In this document: positions 32,575 to 40,028 of the stretch, one piece after another
Layout: each line of letters opens with the position of its first letter
Position numbering within the stretch: position 1 is the stretch's first letter
Assembly: GCA_965369375.1 (NCBI GenBank)
Contig: CBDUQN010000017.1
Location: 1 to 40,028 of the forward strand
Origin: CBDUQN01 sp965369375
GTDB taxonomy: Bacteria; Krumholzibacteriota; Krumholzibacteriia; Krumholzibacteriales; Krumholzibacteriaceae
DNA: 40,028 nt
Direction: 5' to 3'
Made by a program: the position numbers and the translations under genes
Notes under the pieces: generated by a model
Database searches by the model: none
Told to the model about the DNA's origin: nothing
The model's input: only the letters and a program-made list of their open reading frames with translations

Positions 32575-33663
32575 CTACCTGGTAGAGATTCTTGGTATTC
32601 CGGAACGTTCGCCCAGCATTTGCTCCAGCTCCAACGTGTCATGGCTTCTGTTCTTCGCTTCTTCAATCGATATTTTTCGATCGATATATGCCTGGAACAT
32701 TGCCTGGTTCATTGTCTGCATTCCGAATTTGTGTCCGGCCTGCATCAAACCGTATATCTGGTGAATTTTGTCGTCTCTGATCGTGGCTCTGATCGCCGGT
32801 GTGCACACCATAACCTCGGCGACCAACACCCTCCCCTTCCCCGAAACGTGCGGAATGAGCTGCTGGGTAATGACTCCTTCAAGCACGAATGCGAGCTGGG
32901 CCCTGACCTGCGCCTGCTGGGTCGGTGGAAATGCGTCGACGATACGGTTGATCGACTCGAATGTCGAATTCGTATGAAGGGTGGCGAGCACTAAGTGGCC
33001 CGTCTCCGCTATCGTAAGGGCGGCCGACATCGTTTCGAGGTCCCTCATCTCGCCGACGAGAATGATGTCCGGATCCTGCCGCAGAATGTGCTTGAGCGCC
33101 GTTGCGAATGTTTTCGTGTCCCCCTTCACCTCTCTCTGGTTCACGATGCAGTTCTTGTGCTGATGGATGTACTCGATCGGATCCTCGATGGTGATGACGT
33201 GCGCCCTCCGTTCGACATTTATCTTGTCGATCATGCTCGCCAGGGTCGTGGACTTTCCGCATCCCGTCGGACCGGTTACGAGAATGAGTCCCTTCTGCTT
33301 TTTCGAGAATTCCTCGACGATTTTCGGCAATCCGAGTGTCCGGAAATCGAGGATCTCGAAGGGAATCTTCCGTATCGCAACACTCGTCACACCTCTCTGC
33401 ACATAAACATTCGCCCTGAACCGCGAGAGCCCCTGAATGCCGAACGAAAAATCGAGCTCCTTATCGTTCTCGAAGCGCTTTTGCTGATCCTCGGTCAATA
33501 CGCTGTATGCGATCATCTTGCTTGCATCGGGAGTGATTGCCGGATGAGACGTTTTACATATGACGCCATCGATCCTGAGCATCGGGGGTATACCGGCGGT
33601 GATGTGCAGATCGCTCGCCCGCTTGTCTATCATCTCCTGAAGTAATTCCCGTAAGTTAATCAT
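32575..33663 (-). CDS. pilT: type IV pilus retraction ATPase PilT
   Basis: This is a 362-residue hexameric motor that retracts the pilus. The N-terminal PAS-like part has the A-S-D-L-H-I-T-A-G motif. Walker A is G-P-T-G-C-G-K-S-T, the Asp box is I-E-D-P-I-E-Y, Walker B is I-I-L-V-G-E-M-R-D and the His box is T-G-H-L-V-L-A-T-L-H-T-N. The C-terminal A-I-R-A-T-I-R-D-D-K corresponds to the retraction-specific A-I-R-N-L-I-R-E motif. Length is typical. It lies between pilB and pilC. Confidence 0.96.
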   Translation of the reverse strand: MINLRELLQEMIDKRASDLHITAGIPPMLRIDGVICKTSHPAITPDASKMIAYSVLTEDQQKRFENDKELDFSFGIQGLSRFRANVYVQRGVTSVAIRKIPFEILDFRTLGLPKIVEEFSKKQKGLILVTGPTGCGKSTTLASMIDKINVERRAHVITIEDPIEYIHQHKNCIVNQREVKGDTKTFATALKHILRQDPDIILVGEMRDLETMSAALTIAETGHLVLATLHTNSTFESINRIVDAFPPTQQAQVRAQLAFVLEGVITQQLIPHVSGKGRVLVAEVMVCTPAIRATIRDDKIHQIYGLMQAGHKFGMQTMNQAMFQAYIDRKISIEEAKNRSHDTLELEQMLGERSGIPRISTR

Positions 33664-33706
33664 TGCCTGCTAATCCCCCTTCTTGAGCGGGCGTACACCC
33701 TCATCA

Positions 33707-35386
33707 TCATTTGGACGTCGTTTCTCTCAGCACCTCTTCGAGGGAGGTAATGCCGTCTCTGAGCTTCATAATGCCGTCGGCACGGAGCGTCAGCATTCCT
33801 TCCTTCACCGCTTGGACCTTGATTTCCGCCGAGGAAGCCCTGTTGAGAATCATTTCCCGGATTTCCCCGGACAAGGGGAGCGCCTCGTAGATACCGAGAC
33901 GACCTGAATAGCCGGTATCACTGCAGTTCGGGCATCCGACCGCTTCGTATATATCGAAAGACTCGCCATCGGCCAGATCGATCTCCCGCATTGCCTCGGG
34001 ATGCATCTCGATTTTCTTTTTGCACTTCGTACACAGTTTCCGCAGGAGACGTTGTGCGAGGATAAGATTTACCGAGCTCGTAACGAGAAACGGCTCGATT
34101 CCCATGTCGACGAGACGGTTGATCGTGCTCGCAGCATCGTTCGTATGGAGCGTGCTGAGAACCAGGTGCCCGGTGAGCGCGGCCTTGACCGCGATCGAGG
34201 CGGTTTCGAGGTCACGAATCTCTCCGACCATCACGATATTTGGATCCTGGCGCAGGAATGCTCTCAGTGCCGAGGCGAACGTGAGTCCGATCTCCTCGTG
34301 CATATGCACCTGGTTTATGCCGTCGAGGTTATACTCGACGGGGTCCTCGGCCGTCATGATATTGTACTCGGGCAGGTTGATCCTGTTGAGCGCCGAGTAG
34401 AGCGTCGTCGTTTTACCGCTTCCGGTAGGGCCGGTAACGAGAACCATGCCGTAGGGAGAATCGATTGCCTTCAAAAATACGGCCAATGCTTCCGCCTGGA
34501 ATCCGAGTTTCGTGAGATCTATCTCGAGGTTACTCTTGTCGAGAATTCGCATAACGATCTTTTCGCCGAATATCGTCGGAAGGCTGCTGACTCGGAGATC
34601 GATCTTCTTGGCCCCGATACGTATCTTTATGCGGCCGTCCTGAGGAACCCGCTTCTCTGCGATATCGAGCTCGGCCATGATCTTCAGACGCGAGATAATC
34701 GCACCCTTCATCTTGAAGGGCGGAGTCATCATAATGTGGAGCATCCCGTCGATACGGTACCTGACGCGCACCTTCTTTTCGAAGGACTCGACATGGATAT
34801 CGCTTGCGCCCTTGTTGACGGCGTCGGCGATGAGAGAGTTGACGAGCTTGACGACGGGCGCGCTTTCGGTCTGCGCCTCCTCGAGACCGAGATCCTCATC
34901 CATCTCTTCGACGATCTCGAAGTCCTCTTCCATATCCCGCATCACCTCGGCGAGCGAGTCCGCGGAATCATAGAACCGGTCTATCGCCCTCCTGATGGCC
35001 GTCTCGGTCGAAACCACGGGGTTGACTTCGAGGCCGGTGATAAACTTGATATCGTCGATGGCGAAGATGTTGTCCGGGTTGGCCATCGCAACGGTCAGTA
35101 CCCTTCCCTCACGTTTGATCGGTACCACCTGGAACTTCGTCGCCACTTCGGAAGGAATGAGCTCGGTCGAATGCTCGTCTGCCTCTATCGCATCGAGATC
35201 GACAGCCGGAACTCCGTAGATCTGTGAAAGGAATTCTGAGAAGGCATTTTCGGAGATAGCCCCCGTTTTGACGAGATTGGACCCGAGGCTACCGCCCGAT
35301 TTGCCCTGCTCACTCAGCGCAAGTTCCAGCTGCTCCTGGCTTATGAGACTCGATTCCAGAAGCTGGTTAGCTATGTCATCTTTCAA
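33707..35386 (-). CDS. pilB: type IV pilus extension ATPase PilB
   Basis: This is the 559-residue motor for pilus extension. An N-terminal MshEN/GSPII_E domain (about 1-140) is of the type that can bind cyclic di-GMP in related proteins. A Glu/Asp-rich linker (about 148-172) leads to the ATPase core, with A-S-D-I-H-V-E, Walker A G-P-T-G-S-G-K-T-T, I-V-M-V-G-E-I-R-D and T-G-H-L-V-L-S-T-L-H-T-N-D. A zinc site (C-T-K-C...C-P-N-C) marks extension ATPases. It is first in pilBTCSR behind a sigma-54 promoter. Binding of c-di-GMP here is inference only. Confidence 0.96.
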   Translation of the reverse strand: MKDDIANQLLESSLISQEQLELALSEQGKSGGSLGSNLVKTGAISENAFSEFLSQIYGVPAVDLDAIEADEHSTELIPSEVATKFQVVPIKREGRVLTVAMANPDNIFAIDDIKFITGLEVNPVVSTETAIRRAIDRFYDSADSLAEVMRDMEEDFEIVEEMDEDLGLEEAQTESAPVVKLVNSLIADAVNKGASDIHVESFEKKVRVRYRIDGMLHIMMTPPFKMKGAIISRLKIMAELDIAEKRVPQDGRIKIRIGAKKIDLRVSSLPTIFGEKIVMRILDKSNLEIDLTKLGFQAEALAVFLKAIDSPYGMVLVTGPTGSGKTTTLYSALNRINLPEYNIMTAEDPVEYNLDGINQVHMHEEIGLTFASALRAFLRQDPNIVMVGEIRDLETASIAVKAALTGHLVLSTLHTNDAASTINRLVDMGIEPFLVTSSVNLILAQRLLRKLCTKCKKKIEMHPEAMREIDLADGESFDIYEAVGCPNCSDTGYSGRLGIYEALPLSGEIREMILNRASSAEIKVQAVKEGMLTLRADGIMKLRDGITSLEEVLRETTSK

Positions 35387-35505
35387 GAACTGCCTCCATC
35401 TGGAAGTAGATTCCCAGGAATTTGAAGCAAATTATTAACCATCAAAATCGATAGACTGAAAACTGTTATTTAAATTCTTCACACATCACGTAGCGTCGCC
35501 GTACT

Positions 35506-35522
35506 CGCAATAAATATGCCAT
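35506..35522 (-). promoter_or_regulatory. sigma-54 promoter of pilBTCSR
   Basis: The minus strand reads ATGGCATATTTATTGCG, with TGGCAT and TTGC five bases apart. It has the same final G and closely the same core as the pilA and pilM promoters. Transcription should start near 35495, about 109 bases before the pilB ATG. Confidence 0.78.
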
Positions 35523-35539
35523 GCCGGCGCTGCCGGCAT
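35521..35539. repeat. 8-bp perfect inverted repeat abutting the pilB promoter
   Basis: ATGCCGGC and GCCGGCAT flank a 3-base centre (GCT). The arms overlap the upstream edge of the -24 element of the pilB promoter. There is no T-run, so it is not an ordinary terminator. It could be a regulator binding site; no equivalent palindrome is seen at the pilA or pilM promoters. Confidence 0.7.
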
Positions 35540-35843
35540 AACAGGTTGACTCAAAACAGGATTGCTCCGGTTTCGAGCACTAAATATCCGGATTTTCAGA
35601 ATGTGTAATTCAGCGATAAATAGCGCAAGGAGTGCAGAGCGGCGGGACGTTCCCCGCTGTGCGCCTATTTGAGAATGAATGAGGGATTGATGGTTTTTTT
35701 ATGCAGCTTGCAAAGATAGTTGCACAATGCAAAGCGAGCGTTTCCGGCGCCTCGGCGCCCAAGACGTTACGCAAACCGTTCATGTCATGCCAGTTTTTTT
35801 GCCAATCCCTTCAGGCGCCCGTTGCGCGGGAGTGGGAGCGCGA
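35540..35843. other. 304-base non-coding spacer
   Basis: Between the pilB promoter region and the TonB-receptor stop codon no convincing gene is present. There are T-runs at 35694-35700 and about 35790-35798, a short hairpin around 35640-35660 (GCGGG/CCCGC) and GC-rich dyads near 35742-35755 and 35818-35832. None has a T-run in the right place for a terminator of the receptor operon. Distal activator sites for the pilB promoter may lie here, but none can be identified by eye. Confidence 0.5.
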
Positions 35844-37667
35844 TCAATCGAAGAGCTCCCAGAATATGCCGATCACCCAGTGACGCTCGGACATGAGGAA
35901 ACCGGGAACCGTCTCGTACTTCGTATCGAAGACGTTCCTCAATTGAAACTTGAGAACCGCTCCCATCAGGGTCATCGAAAGCGTGATGTTGTGCACCGAA
36001 TAAGCGCCGAGTTCTACGTCGTACCACTGCCTCTCGCCCGAAGCTTCCGAATCCCACCGAAACGTCACCACCTCGGATTCACGGAAGACCCTGCGGCGGA
36101 GACGGAATCGGCCGGCAAAACGATACCGGGGAATCCCGGGCGTCCACTCGCTCCGCTTCCCGAACAGTTCGAAGCCGAGATCGAAATTGTAACCGAATCC
36201 GAGATACTCCGCGCCGTAGACAAACCGGGCCTTGCCGCCGGCGACCTCACCCTCACCCTCCGAGCGGTACACGAGGGAGTCGGATGAGCCGGTGAGTATG
36301 ATCCTCGATTTCTCTCTACGCGCGAAGAGGTCCACCCATAGCGAATTGTAGAACGAGGTTGCGAGAGTCACCTCGTCGGTTATTTCCGGGCCGAGATCGG
36401 TATTTCCCGTAACGATCGTTTCTATCCCCGGCCACGATAGATCCGTAGGGGGCAGGAAGAGCTCCTGCGCCGACGGCACGCGCAGCTTGCGGGCAATGGA
36501 GAGGCTCGGAGATACGGCGCCTCGCCTCGTCAGGCCGAATTCCCCGCTCATATATCCGCCGACGACGCTGTGATCCCCGGCGAATATCCCTCCCTTCCAA
36601 CCGAGCCCGAGCGGCGCCTCGCCGAATACCGCGATGCCCCCCTCGATCCGATGATATTCGGGATCGAACGAGGCGCCCTCGACCATATTCTCGAAAGCCG
36701 AATGTTTCCCCGTGGCGAAGATACGCGTGCCGAGATTTCCCAACTTCCCGGACCAATGCGCGGAACCGCCAATCACAAGCCCCGCGTGAATCGCCGGATC
36801 CCGGCTTACCCTTACATCGCGCTGATTGAGAGAAGCGGAAAAGCCCCCCCGCCGGTACCGTATCAATGATGTGAAACCGTCGTATCGAATATCCTCCGTC
36901 GAGGGAAGCCGTGTTCCGACATAGGTGTCCTCGTATCGCTGCAGCCGTACTAGAATCTCGCCCCCCGAATCGCTCGAGAAGAGAAGATCCATGAGCACCG
37001 TTCTCGAATTGTAATCGCCGATCTTTCTCGACTGATCGTTCGTGAGCGCAGGAGATGCGTCTGTAAGATACTCGTCGTAGACGATCGTGGCACTCACGTG
37101 CGCCTCGGGCGTCGAAAACCAGGCCCGCCGGGCTCGTTTGTTCCTGCTGCCGAAGGTGAAATCGAGAGAGGTCATGGGACCCGCGCGTCCGCCCTCCTCG
37201 ATGACGAAATTGATTGCCCCGTTCGCGGAGAGATCCCCCACGAGAGAGGGAGATCCGCTGTAGATGATCTCGATACGCTCCAACCGGGATATCTGGAGAA
37301 ACCGTGACAGGGCTTCAAAGTTGTAGGGATCGTAGAACGGCTCCCCGTTGACGAGCAGGGTGACACCGATGTCGCTCCGTCCGTCCAGGGAGTAACCGGT
37401 ACGGGAGCCGGGCGGACCCTCGCGCCAGAATGATATATCGTGGAGAAGCTCGAGAATATCCTCGAGTGTGTGAATATTATAATCTCTGAGTTCCTCTTTC
37501 GTTATGACCCTGACCTCGTCCGAAAAGGCGAGTGAATCCTGCACGATGGATCCCCGCGTCACGTCGGCGGCACCGTGGGCGGCGCAAGCGTGCAGGATGA
37601 TGATCAGTATCAGCGGTGTCCTAAAGGCGTTCCTCATGATCCACAATCCCTGAAAGGTGTCTTTCAT
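35844..37667 (-). CDS. TonB-dependent outer-membrane receptor
   Basis: This is a 607-residue outer-membrane receptor, small for the class. A signal peptide (about residues 11-34) leads to a plug domain (about 50-160), with V-I-T-K-E-E-L-R-D-Y and L-E-D-I-L-E-L-L. V-L-L-V-N-G-E-P-F-Y and R-I-E-I-I-Y-S-G-S-P-S-L-V-G-D-L-S-A-N-G-A-I-N-F-V follow in the plug. The beta-barrel runs from about 170 to the end, with late V-F-D-T-K-Y-E and an aromatic terminal strand. The plug resembles cobalamin/heme-type receptors in layout; the substrate is inferred from the partner gene only. The first ATG (37667) overlaps the ECF S-component stop as ATGA and has AGGGG upstream; ATG 37637, ten codons later, would give a tighter signal peptide. 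The leader is internally duplicated (separate entry). Confidence 0.85.
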   Translation of the reverse strand: MKDTFQGLWIMRNAFRTPLILIIILHACAAHGAADVTRGSIVQDSLAFSDEVRVITKEELRDYNIHTLEDILELLHDISFWREGPPGSRTGYSLDGRSDIGVTLLVNGEPFYDPYNFEALSRFLQISRLERIEIIYSGSPSLVGDLSANGAINFVIEEGGRAGPMTSLDFTFGSRNKRARRAWFSTPEAHVSATIVYDEYLTDASPALTNDQSRKIGDYNSRTVLMDLLFSSDSGGEILVRLQRYEDTYVGTRLPSTEDIRYDGFTSLIRYRRGGFSASLNQRDVRVSRDPAIHAGLVIGGSAHWSGKLGNLGTRIFATGKHSAFENMVEGASFDPEYHRIEGGIAVFGEAPLGLGWKGGIFAGDHSVVGGYMSGEFGLTRRGAVSPSLSIARKLRVPSAQELFLPPTDLSWPGIETIVTGNTDLGPEITDEVTLATSFYNSLWVDLFARREKSRIILTGSSDSLVYRSEGEGEVAGGKARFVYGAEYLGFGYNFDLGFELFGKRSEWTPGIPRYRFAGRFRLRRRVFRESEVVTFRWDSEASGERQWYDVELGAYSVHNITLSMTLMGAVLKFQLRNVFDTKYETVPGFLMSERHWVIGIFWELFD

Positions 37668-37674
37668 GATCCAC
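37634..37674 (-). repeat. 30-bp tandem duplication of the TonB-receptor start region
   Basis: The 11-mer GTGGATCATGA occurs twice, 30 bases (ten codons) apart, each copy supplying an in-frame ATG. The following codons are also related (M-K-D-T-F-Q and M-R-N-A-F-R). The result is two alternative starts in one frame. Confidence 0.75.
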
Positions 37675-38221
37675 CCCTGTTTTCCCAGACTGAAATCACC
37701 TTGACAATAGGAACGACCGCCAAGGCGAAGATCGCCGTGTTCGATAGCGTATGAACGGCCACGAACACGGAACCGGCGAGAAACACACCGGTGAAACCTT
37801 CACGCACATTCTCCGCCCCGAGGGCGATCACGGCGGTGGCGACGGTGGTCAGCAAATCATAAACGATCGTCAGCGCGAGGCCCGCCGCGGCGCCGGCAAC
37901 AACCGCTAAGGAATCGGCGCGGCGGACAACCGGACCGAGCAACCCGCCAACCGCCCCGATGATGATATACCCCGCGAGCTGCGCAACGATAAGCGGCGGC
38001 AATGCAGCGCCATAGGGATTGAAAACGGAGTAGAAGAGAATGGAAACGGCGCCAACAACCGCTCCGTCGGCGGCACCGAGGAAAATACCGCTCAGGAACA
38101 CGGAAAGGGTCATGAGCTCGATATTGGGAACTTCAGCGAGAAGATAGCCGAGGACCACACTCAAGGCGATAAAGAGTGCGGCCAGAATGACCTTTCTCAC
38201 GCGTTGCTCGTCTCGTTTCAT
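37664..38221 (-). CDS. ECF transporter S-component (vitamin-uptake substrate-binding membrane protein)
   Basis: This is a 185-residue, roughly six-helix membrane protein. It starts with a basic segment and a helix (K-V-I-L-A-A-L-F-I-A-L-S-V-V-L-G-Y), followed by V-P-N-I-E-L-M-T-L-S-V-F-L-S-G and Y-S-V-F-N-P-Y-G. Those features are typical of ECF S-components that bind B-type vitamins or related compounds. No ECF ATPase or T-component is nearby, so a shared group II module elsewhere would be required. The gene overlaps the TonB receptor by ATGA, implying joint uptake of one substrate across both membranes. ATG 38221 is taken as start; no strong ribosome-binding site precedes it. No known riboswitch was recognised in the 150 bases upstream. 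Confidence 0.8.
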   Translation of the reverse strand: MKRDEQRVRKVILAALFIALSVVLGYLLAEVPNIELMTLSVFLSGIFLGAADGAVVGAVSILFYSVFNPYGAALPPLIVAQLAGYIIIGAVGGLLGPVVRRADSLAVVAGAAAGLALTIVYDLLTTVATAVIALGAENVREGFTGVFLAGSVFVAVHTLSNTAIFALAVVPIVKVISVWENRGGS

Positions 38222-38371
38222 ATTACGTGAAGTCTCAAACGCTCGAAATGAACAAACATTGCCGATGCATCGATAGTGGAGCATCACAGGCTGTTTATTT
38301 GGCGAATGTACGCGAGCGAAAAAGGTATGGTCAAGTACAAATGTGACCGGCAAATCGATCCCGGCCGCATC

Positions 38372-39205
38372 TCATCCGGCGGCTGCCGCTTTGAGCGCCT
38401 CGATCGAAGCGTACGGCGCCGTAACCTCCCCCAGACCGGCATGCATCGCTTCCTCGAAATGGAAATCCGATCCTCCCGTGCAGATCAGCCCGTGTTGCTC
38501 GGCGGCGGCCCGTATCTCCTTTTCGAGGAGCGCATTGTGATTCGGGTGCCAGACCTCGATCCCGGCCACACCGCAATGCTTGAGCCTCTCGACGAGGCGC
38601 TTTTTCCTGATGCTGGACCCCGGATGCGCCCAAACGGCAACGCCTCCAGATCCGCGTATCAGCCGGATCACATCCCCCAGCGGCAGAACCGTCTTGGGAA
38701 CGTAGCAGGAACGCCGGTACCCGATGTAACGATCAAAAGCGGTCTGGATGCCGTCAATGACGCCCCGTTTGAGCAAAATCCGTGCTATGTGCGGCCTGCC
38801 GATACACCCCTCTCCCGCCTCCGCGGCGACCTCCTCGAACGAAATCCGTATGCCCTCACGCGAAAGGAGATCGAGAATCGCGTTCGCTCTCTCCAATCTC
38901 GCGCCGCGCAACCGATCGGCGTGCATGATAAGCTCTCTATCGGTATGATCAACCAGATAGCCGAGGATATGGAGACTCTGTCCCCTTTCCCGGACGCTGA
39001 ATTCTACGCCGGTAAGAACCTCGATACCGTGCCGCTGACCCGCCGAGAGAGCCTCCTGCTGTCCGCGCAGCGTATCATGATCCGTTATCGATACTGCGGC
39101 GAGACCGAGGGAATGCGCGTAGCGCACGAGCTCATCCGGCGAGCGGTTTCCGTCCGAGTAATATGAATGGATGTGCAAATCACACACGGTTTCTGGATTG
39201 ATCAT
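38372..39205 (-). CDS. PHP-domain metal-dependent phosphoesterase (TrpH/RNase AM-like)
   Basis: This is a 277-residue PHP-domain protein. Metal ligands are visible: D-L-H-I-H-S-Y-Y-S-D near residues 9-18, I-T-D-H-D-T near 40-45, G-V-E-F-S, G-R-P-H-I-A, W-A-H-P-G and G-S-D-F-H. This set is characteristic of the YciV/TrpH subgroup, which acts as a 3',5'-nucleotide phosphatase or a 5'-3' exonuclease on short RNAs and rRNA 5' ends. Which activity applies cannot be read from sequence. It lies 14 bases after the TPR gene. A gap of 150 bases separates it from the ECF S-component, and no terminator is seen in that gap. Confidence 0.88.
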   Translation of the reverse strand: MINPETVCDLHIHSYYSDGNRSPDELVRYAHSLGLAAVSITDHDTLRGQQEALSAGQRHGIEVLTGVEFSVRERGQSLHILGYLVDHTDRELIMHADRLRGARLERANAILDLLSREGIRISFEEVAAEAGEGCIGRPHIARILLKRGVIDGIQTAFDRYIGYRRSCYVPKTVLPLGDVIRLIRGSGGVAVWAHPGSSIRKKRLVERLKHCGVAGIEVWHPNHNALLEKEIRAAAEQHGLICTGGSDFHFEEAMHAGLGEVTAPYASIEALKAAAAG

Positions 39206-39219
39206 AAATACGGCGAATC

Positions 39220-40028
39220 TTACGAGAGGCTGTTATACTTCTCTATTTTCACTTTGACATCGCGGAATGTGATGTCAACAACGCAGACTTCCTCGAAATG
39301 CTCACGCGCCCTTTCATCCTCTCCAAGCATCTCGAATGCGAGACCGAGATTGTAGTGAATACCGAGGGGGTCTCCTCCGGAGCTCCTGGCGACTTCTAGA
39401 CCGCGCAGGAGCTGTTTCACCGCCAACCGGGGATTATTCTGAAGGAGAAAACAGTTACCTATCATCTCGTAGCTCTTCATCTGAAGCTGCTCCGAGCGCG
39501 CGGCGCCCTGAAATTCCTTTATCGCATCGGTGTAGAGAGCCATTTCCAGATAGGCCATCCCGAGATCGTAGTGCCCCTGGTGATCATCCTTCTCAACGTC
39601 ACTCGTTATCTCATCGGCAAGCTTTTCGGTGATATTTTCCCAATTCTCTTCGCTGCCGGTGATACTCGAAAAATCTTTCTTCACCTGGCCATGAGCTGTT
39701 TCCACATTCTCGGACCGATCGGGCGCCCCAATCCCTCTATCTTCCGCAGTCCCAGCCGCCGGTCCGCTCTCCGGGGAGGCATCGGGCGAGAATGCCGCTT
39801 TACCGTATGCACCGCTTTCGGAAATTCCCGCGCCACCTCCCGTATCGAACGCCACGGCGGGTTCCTCGACAGGCGTTGCCTCGTTCTCGACGATGACCTC
39901 TTTTGCGGCAGGCGTTGGCCTATCCTCGATAACGACCTCTTCCACTGCCGGTGCCGCTTCGCCCGCGACGATGACCTCATCTCCGGCAGGCGTTGCCTCG
40001 TTCTCGACGATGACCTCATCTCCGGCAG
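39220..40028 (-). CDS. TPR protein with acidic repeat linker, cut by the window edge
   Basis: The reading frame is open from the stop at 39220 to the end of the window, so its 5' end lies beyond position 40028. The C-terminal 140 residues contain about three tetratricopeptide units (H-Y-D-L-G-M-A-Y-L-E-M-A-L-Y and Y-N-L-G-L-A-F-E-M-L-G), with D-H-Q-G-H-Y-D-L-G in the first. Before that lie a low-complexity Gly/Pro/Ala/Glu region and a block of acidic 13-residue repeats. A GTG at 39945 could be mistaken for the start, but the repeat continues in frame upstream of it. The function is unknown; TPRs suggest a scaffold. It is probably co-transcribed with the PHP gene. Confidence 0.75.
   Translation of the reverse strand, partial: AGDEVIVENEATPAGDEVIVAGEAAPAVEEVVIEDRPTPAAKEVIVENEATPVEEPAVAFDTGGGAGISESGAYGKAAFSPDASPESGPAAGTAEDRGIGAPDRSENVETAHGQVKKDFSSITGSEENWENITEKLADEITSDVEKDDHQGHYDLGMAYLEMALYTDAIKEFQGAARSEQLQMKSYEMIGNCFLLQNNPRLAVKQLLRGLEVARSSGGDPLGIHYNLGLAFEMLGEDERAREHFEEVCVVDITFRDVKVKIEKYNSLS
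39871..40026 (-). repeat. four tandem 39-bp coding repeats (13-residue acidic units)
   Basis: In frame, the units read A-G-D-E-V-I-V-E-N-E-A-T-P, A-G-D-E-V-I-V-A-G-E-A-A-P, A-V-E-E-V-V-I-E-D-R-P-T-P and A-A-K-E-V-I-V-E-N-E-A-T-P. DNA identity between units is high (GAGGTCATCGTC recurs), so this is a recent coding minisatellite. The window end cuts it; the full copy number is not visible. Confidence 0.88.

Noticed and set aside
38222..38371. Vitamin riboswitch upstream of the ECF S-component
   Set aside because: No cobalamin, thiamin, FMN or preQ1 core was found by eye in the 150 bases; a covariance-model search would be decisive.

Overview
The window reads as a chromosomal fragment of a Gram-negative (diderm) bacterium, probably an uncultured lineage of the FCB group or a relative such as Krumholzibacteriota-type bacteria. 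That placement is inference. It rests on an outer-membrane secretin and TonB-dependent receptor, type IX secretion (T9SS) sorting domains, a PilBTCSRA-ABC-D-MNOPQ gene order like that of Myxococcus, and a DUF2378 (TIGR02265) protein of a family known mainly from Myxococcales. There are no rRNA genes, CRISPR arrays, phage genes or recognisable insertion sequences.

Positions 1-5.5 kb, plus strand: a degenerate tRNA-like element; a lipoprotein with an IPT domain and a TolB-like propeller; a small cupin; a D-cysteine desulfhydrase-like PLP enzyme; and a 787-residue fusion of an APH-type kinase with a class III aminotransferase-fold phospho-lyase. An orphan C-terminal T9SS sorting-domain fragment lies antisense between the last two. 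Positions 5.5-9.2 kb, minus strand: a large secreted C25 (gingipain-like) peptidase with a T9SS sorting domain and a clear sigma-70 promoter. Positions 9.4-10.8 kb, plus: an ECF sigma factor broken by a one-base frameshift, a small two-helix membrane protein that is probably its anti-sigma factor, and a membrane protein with a double zinc ribbon. Positions 10.9-13.3 kb: a DUF2378 protein, a C-terminal fragment of a sugar-binding ABC protein, and a secreted serpin whose ribosome-binding and start region lies in three tandem 35-bp repeats.

Positions 13.4-19.1 kb, minus: housekeeping genes. One probable operon holds a PLP aminotransferase, a GlcD-type FAD oxidase, Obg GTPase and an M50 metalloprotease. 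Another holds rsmD and coaD.

Positions 19.1-35.5 kb, minus: a complete type IV pilus locus. In transcription order it is pilB, pilT, pilC, pilS, pilR | pilA | ABC ATPase, ABC permease, TPR membrane protein, pilD | pilM, pilN, pilO, pilP, pilQ. Three near-identical sigma-54 promoters (TGGCAY-N5-TTGCG) precede pilB, pilA and pilM. Rho-independent terminators follow pilA and pilQ. The sequence therefore suggests one PilS/PilR-sigma-54 regulon covering motors, pilin and alignment/secretin complex, with pilSR inside one of its own targets.

Positions 35.8-40.0 kb, minus: a TonB-dependent receptor overlapping an ECF-transporter S-component by ATGA, which together look like a two-membrane vitamin or cofactor uptake unit. 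Upstream are a PHP-domain phosphoesterase and a TPR protein, cut by the window edge, whose N-terminal part carries acidic 13-residue repeats.
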